Below, in pieces: positions 1 through 8,176 of a stretch of DNA of 53,469 nt. The notes under the pieces were generated by a model. It saw only the letters and a program-made list of their open reading frames with translations. It was not told where the DNA came from and did not search any database. Source of the DNA: Bacteroidota bacterium (lineage in GTDB: Bacteria > Bacteroidota > Bacteroidia > Chitinophagales > Chitinophagaceae); contig JABDCE010000001.1 of the NCBI GenBank assembly GCA_013288285.1, positions 32,134-85,602 on the forward strand, read 5' to 3'. A program made the translations under genes and the position numbers. Every line of letters begins with the position of its first letter. The stretch's first letter is position 1.

Positions 1-333
1 TTTATTTTTTGTTAATTTTTTTTTAAAAACATGAAAATTCAGGATCAGTTATTTGAAAAACTGATTGCATGAGCATTGTAAAAAAGATAAAAACTGTTCT
101 CTTATTTAGTTGTTCGATCTGTTGTTTTTAAACAAAGGTTTGCTTGTGGCCGGAGCGCATTTTGTTTTATCGTTTCGGTGTGCAATCTATTCATCACGTA
201 GCATTGAAAATAAACTCGATAATGACCTTGTAATAAATATTAGTGAGTGTGTTCATGACGGTAGCAGTGAAGATTTGAATTACAGCCCTTTACATGTTCC
301 ACTATCAAGGAAATGCCACATTAAATTCGTGCT
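1..333. other. Left-edge stretch with no supportable gene
   Basis: AT-rich sequence downstream of the minus-strand Bro-N gene. The only start-stop frame that begins well is 13 codons long at 31-72, too short to support. Longer frames that begin here run antisense into the Bro-N gene. One short repeat copy lies at 268-288 and is listed separately. No hairpin followed by a T-tract is obvious. Confidence 0.5.
268..288 (+). repeat. Short repeat copy left of the Bro-N gene
   Basis: This 21-bp stretch begins TGAAGATTTGAATT and matches 19 of 21 positions at 1431-1451, with the first 14 bases identical. A 15-bp inverted version of the latter copy lies at 1281-1295. The copies bracket the Bro-N gene. 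This is seen in the sequence; a mobile origin is inference. Confidence 0.45.
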
Positions 334-1194
334 TTATTCTTTAGGTTTTTCGAGGTTTAGTTTTTTAGCCGTGCTTTTTTCTTTCAAAAGCGCTTTTGCG
401 TTGAGCGCGGTTACTACTTTTTTGCCGGTACGGGCTTCCAATTCCTTTAGCGCCACCCTGGCTACATTACCCCCTTGCTTTGCCACTTTTTTACTGGCGT
501 CAAAAGTGCCTGGCTTGACTGCCTCCGAGATATCTTTCGTTGATGCCTCTGCAAGCATATTCAGGATCAGTTCGGTATTGGTCATATTGTCCCTGAGGTT
601 TTCCTTTTTCAGGCCCTTGAGCGCTTTATATTCTTTGGTATTTCTACCGGCCCATTCTTTTGTAATAATGTCGGTCAGCACTGCAAATTGCATACCTTCT
701 TTCAGCCCTCTTCTCTTCCACTCATCTGTCAGCTCTTTGCGTATCTCAATGCTTTTCAGGCGTTGGTTTATCCAATTTTCAGAGTAGCCCAATTGCAGGT
801 ATTGCTCCAGCGCCCTGTCAATTGTAAGTTCAGGATCCTGCATTTCATCCAGCCGCTCCGTTGCAATTTGTGCCAGCCACAGTTTGAAAGGTTCTGCTCT
901 TGGTGATGATATAGATTGTATGAGGCGAAAAATCTGTTCCGTGTCGGCTACATCGGTCATTCTTTTTTTTCCATCTTCGGCTGCCATTTTCAACTGTCCG
1001 ATTTTTTCGGACAGTTCACTGCCTTCCTTTTTTAGCCTGGCTTTCAGGTCGCTCCAATATTTTCTCGGCCTGTCGGTACCGGCCAGTATCTCAATCACAT
1101 CAATAATCGAAAAATACCATTTCTCTTGTTCATCATCCCAAAGTGTTCTTACCTTTTTATCTTCAAAAAGCTGTATAGCGTCTTTTTGTTTCAT
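334..1194 (-). CDS. Bro-N / DinD-like domain protein
   Basis: A 286-residue soluble protein. Residues about 5-110 look like a Bro-N domain, the DNA-binding-type N-terminus known from baculovirus BRO proteins and phage antirepressors (KWYFSIIDVIEIL, then RKYWSDLK). The C-terminal half resembles DinD-like relatives (NLRDNMTNTELILNMLAEA, then GGNVARVALKELE). Such proteins are often phage- or mobile-element-associated or SOS-linked, but the role here is not shown. I chose the ATG at 1194 because the domain begins at once and a GGAGG lies about 13 bases upstream. A longer open frame to 1374 would add 60 residues that do not look like this family. The gene stands alone, with no phage genes beside it, and is bracketed by short repeats. 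Confidence 0.8.
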   Translation of the reverse strand: MKQKDAIQLFEDKKVRTLWDDEQEKWYFSIIDVIEILAGTDRPRKYWSDLKARLKKEGSELSEKIGQLKMAAEDGKKRMTDVADTEQIFRLIQSISSPRAEPFKLWLAQIATERLDEMQDPELTIDRALEQYLQLGYSENWINQRLKSIEIRKELTDEWKRRGLKEGMQFAVLTDIITKEWAGRNTKEYKALKGLKKENLRDNMTNTELILNMLAEASTKDISEAVKPGTFDASKKVAKQGGNVARVALKELEARTGKKVVTALNAKALLKEKSTAKKLNLEKPKE

Positions 1195-1210
1195 AGCGTC
1201 CGGAATTTTC

Positions 1211-1223
1211 CTCCAAAATGGAG
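1211..1223. promoter_or_regulatory. Palindrome overlapping the Bro-N ribosome-binding site
   Basis: CTCCA-AAA-TGGAG is a perfect 5-bp inverted repeat. On the minus strand its second arm contains the GGAGG-like Shine-Dalgarno of the Bro-N gene, which starts at 1194. It could be an operator or an RNA hairpin that hides the ribosome-binding site. Only the symmetry and position are seen; the function is inferred. Confidence 0.35.
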
Positions 1224-1280
1224 TCGGTTTGTACCACAAAGTAACGAATTGGACGGAAAATATGACTGGTAAGCTATTAT

Positions 1281-1450
1281 GGGTGCAATTCAAATATTCG
1301 CGAACCTGGTAGCCCGCTCCGCGCTCGCCGCCGCTGAAAAAACTTTGGCGGGCAAAGCGAGATATTTGGTGCAATTATGCTACAAAGGCAGCACCGCCGG
1401 AGCATTCCGGAAATTTACGTAAAATAAAAATGAAGATTTGAATTGCACCC
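1281..1450. repeat. 170-bp element with 15-bp terminal inverted repeats
   Basis: The ends are perfect inverted repeats: GGGTGCAATTCAAAT at 1281-1295 and its complement at 1436-1450. A nested pair, GCCCGC at 1312-1317 and GCGGGC at 1348-1353, lies inside, and a partial third copy of the end sequence (GGTGCAATT) occurs at 1368-1376. The element fills most of the divergent spacer between the Bro-N gene and the GH3 gene (1195-1515), which holds no supportable gene. It resembles a MITE or a structured intergenic repeat. No clear target-site duplication is visible. Confidence 0.55.
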
Positions 1451-1488
1451 CAATACAACTTAGTAGCACTTCTTTTGACATTCTCACT

Positions 1489-1496
1489 TAACTTTG
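1489..1496 (+). promoter_or_regulatory. Bacteroidota -7 element of the GH3 gene
   Basis: TAACTTTG matches the Bacteroidota housekeeping -7 consensus TAnnTTTG and ends 19 bases before the ATG at 1516. No TTG at the expected -33 spacing is visible, so the match is partial. Confidence 0.45.
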
Positions 1497-1515
1497 AAGT
1501 TGAATACTGTTGGCC

Positions 1516-3012
1516 ATGAAAATCAAATCTTTTCTTGCGAAGCCCTACGCCTCTATCATACACTCCGGAATTCGCAAGGGCATGGCAACGGCAGTGGCTG
1601 ATCAACAAGCAATATTGCAGTACTTAGTAAAGCAAGGAGGCAAAACGCGCTTCGGGAAGGAACACGGCTTCCAGAATATTAAAACATACGATGATTATAA
1701 ACAAGCTGTTCCGATACGTGATTACGAGGCATTCTCCGGTTATATAGAAGCGATAAAGAATGGCGACCAGGATGTATTGTGGAAAGGAAGGCCTATATAC
1801 TTTGCCAAAACATCCGGCACTACGAGTGGCGCCAAATACATACCTATATCCAAGGAGTCGATATCTAATCATATAGACGGGGCCAAGGGCGCACTGATGT
1901 GCTACATGGTGGAGAGCGGCAATACGAACTTCGCAAATGGGAAAATGATATTCCTCTCGGGATCACCGGAACTGGAGCGGATAGGTAAGATACCCACCGG
2001 CAGGCTGAGCGGTATAGTGAATCACTTTGTGCCGAGGTATCTACGTGGCAACCAACTGCCTACTTACGAAACCAACTGTATAGAGGACTGGGAGGCGAAG
2101 CTGGATAAGGTGGTGAACGAGACCATGAAGGAAAACATGACCCTCATCAGCGGGATACCGCCGTGGATGCAAATGTATTTTGACTGGCTGAGCGAACGCA
2201 ACGATGGAAAGAAAATAAAAGAGCTATTCCCGGAGCTCAGCGTAATAGTGCATGGTGGGGTAAACTTTGAACCTTATAAGGCGAAGCTGATGCAGAGCCT
2301 GGGCGGACATGTGGATATGATAGAAACGTTCCCGGCATCGGAAGGTTTTTTTGCATTCCAGGATACGCTGGATAAAGAGGGCCTGCTGCTGAATACTAAT
2401 TCGGGTATTTTCTTTGAGTTTATACCGGCGGACGAAATAATGAGTGAGCATCCTACGCGGTTATCGCTGGGAGAAGTGAAGACCGGGGTGAACTACGCAC
2501 TGATAGTGAGCACTAACGCAGGGCTGTGGGCGTATAGCATAGGAGATACCGTACGGTTTGTAAGCACGGAGCCATACAGGCTTGTAGTGACAGGGCGCAT
2601 CAAACATTACATATCTGCGTTTGGAGAGCATGTGATAGGCGAGGAGGTAGAGTATGCGATGATGCATGCAGCCAGGGACCATAATACCAACATCATAGAA
2701 TTTACTGTGGCTCCGGCAATAGGCGTAACGGAAGGCCTGCCCTACCACGAATGGTTTGTGGAATTTGAAACGCCACCAGCGGATATGGATGGCTTTGCGA
2801 TGACAGTGAATAACTATCTGAAGGAGAAGAATATTTATTACGATGACCTTATTGCAGGCAAGATACTGCAGACACTGAAAATAAGGCCGATGAAAAAGAA
2901 TGCCTTTATAGAATACATGAAATCTATAGGGCGACTGGGCGGGCAGAATAAAGTGCCCCGGCTGAGCAATGACCGGAAGATTGCAGACGCACTAGCGCCG
3001 TGGATAAAATAG
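1516..3012 (+). CDS. GH3 family acyl-acid-amido synthetase
   Basis: A 498-residue protein of the GH3 family. These are adenylate-forming enzymes that in plants join acyl acids such as jasmonate or auxin to amino acids; bacterial substrates are largely unknown. The ATP-binding motif TSGTTSGAKYIP lies at residues 99-110. A second adenylation motif reads FPASEGFFAFQ, and the C-terminal part has GRIKHYISAFGEHVIGEEVE, which matches the family's conserved GEHV..EE segment. There is no signal peptide, so it is cytoplasmic. I chose the ATG at 1516 over an in-frame TTG at 1510; a -7 element lies just upstream. The gene converges on the MgtC-family gene with a 125-bp gap and is not in an operon. Confidence 0.85.
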   Translation: MKIKSFLAKPYASIIHSGIRKGMATAVADQQAILQYLVKQGGKTRFGKEHGFQNIKTYDDYKQAVPIRDYEAFSGYIEAIKNGDQDVLWKGRPIYFAKTSGTTSGAKYIPISKESISNHIDGAKGALMCYMVESGNTNFANGKMIFLSGSPELERIGKIPTGRLSGIVNHFVPRYLRGNQLPTYETNCIEDWEAKLDKVVNETMKENMTLISGIPPWMQMYFDWLSERNDGKKIKELFPELSVIVHGGVNFEPYKAKLMQSLGGHVDMIETFPASEGFFAFQDTLDKEGLLLNTNSGIFFEFIPADEIMSEHPTRLSLGEVKTGVNYALIVSTNAGLWAYSIGDTVRFVSTEPYRLVVTGRIKHYISAFGEHVIGEEVEYAMMHAARDHNTNIIEFTVAPAIGVTEGLPYHEWFVEFETPPADMDGFAMTVNNYLKEKNIYYDDLIAGKILQTLKIRPMKKNAFIEYMKSIGRLGGQNKVPRLSNDRKIADALAPWIK

Positions 3013-3137
3013 TATTGTGTGAACCGTATTTTGACTGACGTACAGCGCTATAAATTTCGGCTAAAACCTCCTGAATATCATAATAGTATCCCGACGTGAA
3101 GGCCTGGGCTACTGACAAAATAGACTTAACACTATTA

Positions 3138-3773
3138 TCAGAAAGAAAACTCGGTGACACTGTTGTCGCTCAGGATATTCTCGATAAAAGCGTGGTGATT
3201 CGCCTCGTTACCTCGTACCACCCACGACCCTGTAATAATATTCCCGGTTTTATTTTGTGAACGGCTGAGTATAGTAAGCCCATATTTTTTTATGAGCTGC
3301 TCATACTTATGCTGTTGGTTGTCTTCATAAGGAAATGTGATCTTGTACTCGCGAAGCTGGTTGATCCTGTCGAGCATGCGATCGAAAAAAGAGAACAGAA
3401 AAAGAATAGCGACGACGAGCACGCAGCCAAGTATGGATGCTATGTAGTATCCGCAGCCAATGCCCACGCCTAATGCCGCAGATAACCAGATAGATGCCGC
3501 GGTGGTGATACCATTCACACGGTTGTTGTTGCGAAAGATGACGCCGGCACCGAGGAAACCTATTCCGACTACAACGTTGGACGCGATACGGTCCGGTGAG
3601 GTATTATGACCTATGAGCTGAGAAAAGATAGTGAATAGTGTGGCGCCAAGGCAAATGAGTGTAAGCGTGCGGAAGCCAGCAGATTTGCTCCTTAGTTCCC
3701 GTTCTATACCTATGGTGCCGCCGATGACGATAGCGAGTACCAGTTTAATGATGAGGTCGCTGCTTACTTCCAT
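3138..3773 (-). CDS. MgtC/SapB family membrane protein
   Basis: A 211-residue integral inner-membrane protein. The hallmark MgtC regions are visible: IGIERELRSKSAGFRTLTL (about residues 21-39), SNVVVGIGFLGAGVIFR with the following GITTAASIWLSAALG, and then further membrane helices. The last 70 or so residues form a soluble tail as in longer family members. MgtC proteins are linked to growth at low magnesium and to F-type ATPase control in some pathogens; many environmental homologues have unknown roles. No magnesium-transport ATPase gene is adjacent. The start is an ATG with no better alternative. The small membrane gene lies 83 bp upstream on the same strand. Confidence 0.88.
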   Translation of the reverse strand: MEVSSDLIIKLVLAIVIGGTIGIERELRSKSAGFRTLTLICLGATLFTIFSQLIGHNTSPDRIASNVVVGIGFLGAGVIFRNNNRVNGITTAASIWLSAALGVGIGCGYYIASILGCVLVVAILFLFSFFDRMLDRINQLREYKITFPYEDNQQHKYEQLIKKYGLTILSRSQNKTGNIITGSWVVRGNEANHHAFIENILSDNSVTEFSF

Positions 3774-3856
3774 TGGTGTAAATATACATTAAGTGAGCAT
3801 GTTAAAATAACTTCTACCATTTGAACAGTTCTTCTGATAGTGTCTCAGTTTGAAAT

Positions 3857-4195
3857 TTAGTGGGGTAGATGGATTATATGCCTCATGGCAAAATAATAGA
3901 TACCTATTAGTCCGTATATTGAAAGTATGCCAAAGATATTTGACAACACGCCGACAGTGATTTTGTCAGTCAACTTGTGGTAAATCTTAAAGGCTTTGTT
4001 GGTGTATAGTTGACTAATGGAGAAAATCAAAAGAAAGAAAATTATTGTACCTCCATCCATCTTAATTTTATCAACAGTTAAGGGGTAGTCCATGTCTATA
4101 AGGAATATAATTAGACATATAATCAAAGAAGAATATAGCGTCACACTAGAAAAGCGCATATGCGAATATAATAAAAAGGCGATTATTCGGCACAC
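3857..4195 (-). CDS. Small membrane protein, function unknown
   Basis: A 112-codon frame predicted to encode about three membrane helices: one near residues 19-34, one around IIFFLLIFSISQLY, and one near IFGILSIYGLIGIYYF. I recognise no family. The longest frame opens with GTG at 4195; an internal ATG at 4159 would give 100 residues and is equally plausible. It lies 83 bp upstream of the MgtC-family gene on the same strand, so it could be co-transcribed. The hydrophobic pattern is better than expected by chance, but support is limited to that. Confidence 0.45.
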   Translation of the reverse strand: MCRIIAFLLYSHMRFSSVTLYSSLIICLIIFLIDMDYPLTVDKIKMDGGTIIFFLLIFSISQLYTNKAFKIYHKLTDKITVGVLSNIFGILSIYGLIGIYYFAMRHIIHLPH

Positions 4196-4343
4196 TCCAT
4201 TTGCTTTTTTGCCTTGTACTTTCCTCTTTTCTGTGGTTCAACATCTGGTACAAAGGTTACAATATCGTCTACCTTGCATAAAGGAAAAATGACTGTCCAA
4301 TTTAGCGGAAATTATTTTGACGTGCTCACTAGGCCCGATAAAA

Positions 4344-6245
4344 TCACTGTGAATTGAGCTGGACAAGATCGGGAGCGGTAATATAATTGCTGCTATACCT
4401 GAAGCGGACATTTGAATTGAGCACTACTTTAAACCCCCTCATGTTGGTAGGGGCTACGGGGAAGAAGAACGCCCGCAACTCTATGGTCTCAAATATGAGG
4501 TTCTCATTTCGCCCCCTTACCCCGCCACCGATACTGGTGTAGAGGGAGGTTTGAGAATAAGGTGCATTCTCCGGAGTAATGAGGGTAAGGTCGCCATAAG
4601 GGAATGGTGCGAACTGGAAGCCGAGCAGCTTGAACTTGAGGTAGAACTCGGTCTCTAACTGAATACTGAGCCGCTTGGTACCGTAAGCAGAATCGGAGAG
4701 AAAGCCGCGTGGGCCAAAAGGGTTGTCTATACGTAGCGGGGCGTAGGTGGTGCGGTTATACAACTGGGTAAAGTTCAGATTTATGTATTGCCTGATCTTG
4801 GTGCTGTTGAGAAAAAAAATGCGGCTGTAAGCTGTAGCGCCGAGCAGGTAGCTGGCATCCTGCAACTGGTTTTTAAACATAAATCCGCCGGTTCTGAGAT
4901 AAAGCTGGATAAAATCTCCGCGACCTGTAGCGATATAATCAGATGCGTTGACACCCGCATAAGGACGTTCGAGGTACATGGCATTGTGCCACTGCTTGTG
5001 GTAGCCAATGGTGGCAGCTACGTTATATCCGTAAGGTAAATCTTCTGTGGTTCCGAATCCATAGATGTACTGGGTCTTGTAATAATCCTGCCTGAAAAAA
5101 GTAAACTGCGCGAGTATAGCCTGTGAACTGTTGAATACCGGGTCGAAGGTGGTGCTTGCCTGTATCTGCGCCGGCTCCTGCACAAAATTCCGATTATAAT
5201 ACCTGATGGCAAAAAAGCGCCTGTCACGAATAGAATTGTTGGTGTGGGTCAGTTGTTTGATGCCGATACTATAACCGGCCCAGCCATCGAGCAACTCGTA
5301 TTTGTATTTAAAGAAGGTGGTGTCGGGTGCGTTGTAGAGGTTATAAGCCTGGTTGCGGCTGAGCGTAAGGCCGCCGGCAAACCTGGAATAGGGGGATACC
5401 AACTGCCGCGTGAGCGTAATATATTGCGTCGATTCTTCTTCGTGAGTATAAGGGCTGATGCTCATGACGCTGTACCCGATACCTGCATCTATGAAGGAGT
5501 GCAGTACATTGTCTTTGCGGTAAGCGCCGCCATATCCCCAGTCGGGGTTGCGGTTGTAGTCGTACAGGCCGCTGACGTCTACCCGCTGCGCCATGCCTGC
5601 CAGGTTGGCTTCATATAAGTTGCCGTTGACATGGTTGAGGCCATTTGACGCCGCGCCGCCAGCGATACTGAAAACGTCTTTTGTGAATACGCTTATGTCC
5701 ACAGAATCGGACTGGCCGGGAATGCTGTCTACGATTATGCGGGCATCATGGATGTACTCCAGCGAGCGGATATACCGTTCGTTGTCGGCTACCATGTATG
5801 CATTCAGCGGTTTGTTTTCTTCTATAAACAGGTCATCCCGGATCACGAATTTTCGGGTGCTTTTATGCAGCCGGTTGCCTACCCTAGCACCGAAGCTGTT
5901 ATCGCGCTTGCTGGTGTCGGTAAAGGAGCGGTCGAAATTGAGCGTATTGACATAGATGTGCCGTATTATCTTGCCCTGGTAGGGCAGGTAGGGGTCCTCA
6001 CTTCTGCCGTTGAGGTATATGTCATCGGGTCCGGCATCCGGCGTCTTTTTTACAGAATTGACCGTTTGCAGGAAGATATTGTTAATGAACTTGTTTCGGG
6101 TGAAATGGAGATTTCGCTTAGTGGTGTCGGTTTTATCCAATGCCTGCCCGTTTGCGATACCCGGCAATAGCAGGCAGCAAAGCAACAGCAGGTATATATT
6201 GGTTTTATCCGGCAGCAAATTGTTTTTTAGATGGGCGAATACCAA
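4344..6245 (-). CDS. POTRA-containing outer-membrane beta-barrel protein
   Basis: A 633-residue exported protein. It has a signal peptide (IYLLLLCCLLLPGIANGQA, about residues 17-35) and a POTRA-like region at about 90-195, where GKIIRHIYVNTLNF and later YIHDARIIVDS resemble POTRA strands. The remaining 430 residues alternate aromatic and polar residues as in an outer-membrane barrel, with typical turns and an aromatic-rich C-terminal part. It is related in architecture to BamA/TamA proteins but much shorter in POTRA content; the substrate is unknown. No ATG exists near the signal peptide. The frame opens with TTG at 6245, with an in-frame stop just upstream, so a TTG start (6245 or 6218) is needed. 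It follows the glycan operon on the same strand by 86 bp. Confidence 0.75.
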   Translation of the reverse strand: MVFAHLKNNLLPDKTNIYLLLLCCLLLPGIANGQALDKTDTTKRNLHFTRNKFINNIFLQTVNSVKKTPDAGPDDIYLNGRSEDPYLPYQGKIIRHIYVNTLNFDRSFTDTSKRDNSFGARVGNRLHKSTRKFVIRDDLFIEENKPLNAYMVADNERYIRSLEYIHDARIIVDSIPGQSDSVDISVFTKDVFSIAGGAASNGLNHVNGNLYEANLAGMAQRVDVSGLYDYNRNPDWGYGGAYRKDNVLHSFIDAGIGYSVMSISPYTHEEESTQYITLTRQLVSPYSRFAGGLTLSRNQAYNLYNAPDTTFFKYKYELLDGWAGYSIGIKQLTHTNNSIRDRRFFAIRYYNRNFVQEPAQIQASTTFDPVFNSSQAILAQFTFFRQDYYKTQYIYGFGTTEDLPYGYNVAATIGYHKQWHNAMYLERPYAGVNASDYIATGRGDFIQLYLRTGGFMFKNQLQDASYLLGATAYSRIFFLNSTKIRQYINLNFTQLYNRTTYAPLRIDNPFGPRGFLSDSAYGTKRLSIQLETEFYLKFKLLGFQFAPFPYGDLTLITPENAPYSQTSLYTSIGGGVRGRNENLIFETIELRAFFFPVAPTNMRGFKVVLNSNVRFRYSSNYITAPDLVQLNSQ

Positions 6246-6331
6246 GCAAGTTTACGCCACAAAATAATAATATGGCAAAAACCGTGCTAACATACCAAAA
6301 TGAATAAGAAAAAGCTGAAAAGGCAGTGCGG

Positions 6332-7075
6332 TTAGTCCCACTTCTTTTTAAAATCGCCTCGGCTGAAGTATTTTTCTATGAGGCAGTAAAGGATGATGAA
6401 GAAGTACCGGCTGCCCATTTCTTTTATTTTCAGGTTGGATGTGCCATGCTTTCGGTTTTGCCAGGAGTTAGGCACCACAGCAAAAGTATAGCCCCTGACG
6501 ATAGCTTTTAATGGCAACTCCACGGTAAGATTAAAGTGAGGAGACATAAAGGGCTTAATGCCCTCCATTGCCTGACGGGAATAGAGTTTAAAGGCATTGG
6601 TGGTATCCCTGTATCTCATCTTAAACACAAAACTGATCATCCGGTTGACAAACCTGTTGAGATACAGTTTGTTTTTTGGGTAGTCGATGACTTTGCCTTC
6701 TTTACCCCATCTGTTACCGAATACACAGTCTACTTTTTGTTCCAGGAAAGTGTTGTAGAATTTGACGAGGTCGGCAGGGTCATCAGAGAGGTCAGCCATA
6801 ACTATGGCTACACAATCGCCCTTATAGTTTTCAAGGCCTTTTCGCACAGCATACCCAAACCCATTGTGCGGGGGAGTATTAACTATAGTGCGAATAGTAG
6901 GCATCGTTTGCTGCAATTCCGCAATCACTTCTACGGTATTGTCCTTAGAATTGTCGTTGATGACCAGCAATTCATGGTCAATGCCGTTTTTTACGAGCTC
7001 GTTATAAAACGCAGTAAGTGTATCCGGCAGGTTCAGGGCTTCGTTATATGCAGGTATTACTACGCTTAATTTCAT
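6332..7075 (-). CDS. Family 2 glycosyltransferase, dolichol-phosphate mannose synthase-like
   Basis: A 247-residue GT-A fold transferase. It begins with KLSVVIPAYNEALNL, has the nucleotide-binding VINDNSKD (residues 38-45) and a metal-binding DLSD at 95-98 in IVMADLSDDP. The late RKHGTSNLKIKEM matches the polyprenyl-phosphate mannose/glucose synthase group. It lacks the C-terminal two-helix membrane region of some members, so it is probably peripheral. It is the last gene of a four-gene operon, 36 bp after an epimerase-like gene. It probably transfers a sugar to undecaprenyl phosphate or a glycolipid; donor and acceptor cannot be read from the sequence. Confidence 0.85.
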   Translation of the reverse strand: MKLSVVIPAYNEALNLPDTLTAFYNELVKNGIDHELLVINDNSKDNTVEVIAELQQTMPTIRTIVNTPPHNGFGYAVRKGLENYKGDCVAIVMADLSDDPADLVKFYNTFLEQKVDCVFGNRWGKEGKVIDYPKNKLYLNRFVNRMISFVFKMRYRDTTNAFKLYSRQAMEGIKPFMSPHFNLTVELPLKAIVRGYTFAVVPNSWQNRKHGTSNLKIKEMGSRYFFIILYCLIEKYFSRGDFKKKWD

Positions 7076-7111
7076 TTAAGTCTGGTATTAAAGGTAAAGG
7101 CAGGGTATAAC

Positions 7112-8176
7112 TTATACTCTGCTTTTCATGTTTTCAAAAATCTGTGCCATCGTTGTTTCCAGCGAGTATTTATAATCCCAGGCCGGGTAGTGGTCTTTGA
7201 ATTTAGTCAGGTCGGAAATATACCAGATATGATCGCCGGAGCGGTTGTTTTCCGTATAGCTATAGTTCATTTTATTACCTGTAATTTTCTCGCAAACGTC
7301 TATTGCCTCGAGCATAGAGCAGTTAGAGAAGCGGCCGCCACCGGCGTTATATACCTGTCCGCCCGCTTGTGGGTTCAGGTAAAAATGCCAGAACATATTT
7401 ACGAGGTCCCAGCAATGTATGTTATCGCGTACTTGCTTGCCTTTGTAGCCAAAGATGGTGTAATGATCTTTGGTGATGGCGCACTTCATGAGGTAAGACA
7501 AGAACCCATGCAACTGAGCGCCTGAGTGCTGAGGGCCGGTGAGGCAACCGCCACGAAATACGGCAGTGTTCATGTCGAAGTATTTGCCATATTCCTGCAC
7601 CATTACATCAGCAGCGACCTTAGAAGCACCAAATACTGAGTGCTTGGAATTGTCGATGCTCATCTGCTCATCGATACCATTTTTGAAGTACGGGTGCGAC
7701 TCGTCTATCTCATATCTCTTTTCCAGTTCTACCAGTGGCAGGAAGTTAGGCGTATCGCCATATACCTTGTTTGTAGAGGTGAAAATAAACACTGCTTTAG
7801 GGCAATGATGGCGGGTAAGCTCCAGAAAATTGAGCGTACCGTTTGCATTGATGGTAAAGTCTGTGATAGGTTCTTTTGCAGCCCAGTCGTGGCTGGGTTG
7901 TGCGGCAGTATGCACCACTATCTTTATATCGTTGCCGTATTCCTTGAATATTGTTTCCAGGCTGGCATAGTCCCTGATGTCGTAGTTATACGGTTTGTAA
8001 TTGCTGTATTTACTTTCCAGTACTGTTTTGTTCCATTTTGTAGATGCTTCCGGGCCAAAGAAATAAGCTCTCTGGTCGTTGTCGATGCCTATGATGAGGT
8101 CCATTTTGTCAGCGAGAAAACTTACGCTTTCGCTGCCTATCAAACCATTGGATCCGCTTACTATTGCAATATTCAT
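7112..8176 (-). CDS. NAD-dependent epimerase, CDP-paratose 2-epimerase-like (second of a pair)
   Basis: A 354-residue extended short-chain dehydrogenase/reductase. The Rossmann motif GSNGLIG is at residues 8-14. Segments such as [13 protein letters not shown] (132-144), [19 protein letters not shown] and [17 protein letters not shown] match proteins annotated as CDP-paratose (tyvelose) 2-epimerase-like. Such enzymes invert C2 of a nucleotide sugar using bound NAD. The usual catalytic Tyr of YxxxK is Phe182 here (F-G-A-S-K186). From memory this substitution is common in this subgroup, so it need not mean loss of function. The start ATG overlaps the stop of the upstream paralogue by 4 bp (ATGA), which indicates translational coupling. 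Confidence 0.82.
   Translation of the reverse strand: MNIAIVSGSNGLIGSESVSFLADKMDLIIGIDNDQRAYFFGPEASTKWNKTVLESKYSNYKPYNYDIRDYASLETIFKEYGNDIKIVVHTAAQPSHDWAAKEPITDFTINANGTLNFLELTRHHCPKAVFIFTSTNKVYGDTPNFLPLVELEKRYEIDESHPYFKNGIDEQMSIDNSKHSVFGASKVAADVMVQEYGKYFDMNTAVFRGGCLTGPQHSGAQLHGFLSYLMKCAITKDHYTIFGYKGKQVRDNIHCWDLVNMFWHFYLNPQAGGQVYNAGGGRFSNCSMLEAIDVCEKITGNKMNYSYTENNRSGDHIWYISDLTKFKDHYPAWDYKYSLETTMAQIFENMKSRV

Noticed and set aside
31-72. A 13-codon start-stop frame (begins MKIQDQLF)
   Set aside because: Too short, with no ribosome-binding site or context to support it.
110-787. A 225-codon plus-strand frame at the left edge
   Set aside because: It overlaps most of the C-terminal half of the Bro-N gene on the other strand, and its product is Ser/Phe/Leu-rich without motifs.
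3015-3160. A minus-strand frame downstream of the MgtC gene that repeats the word LSDNSV found at the MgtC C-terminus, hinting at a frameshifted extension
   Set aside because: The MgtC protein ends where the family usually ends, the underlying DNA of the two words differs, and the frame overlaps the end of the GH3 gene.
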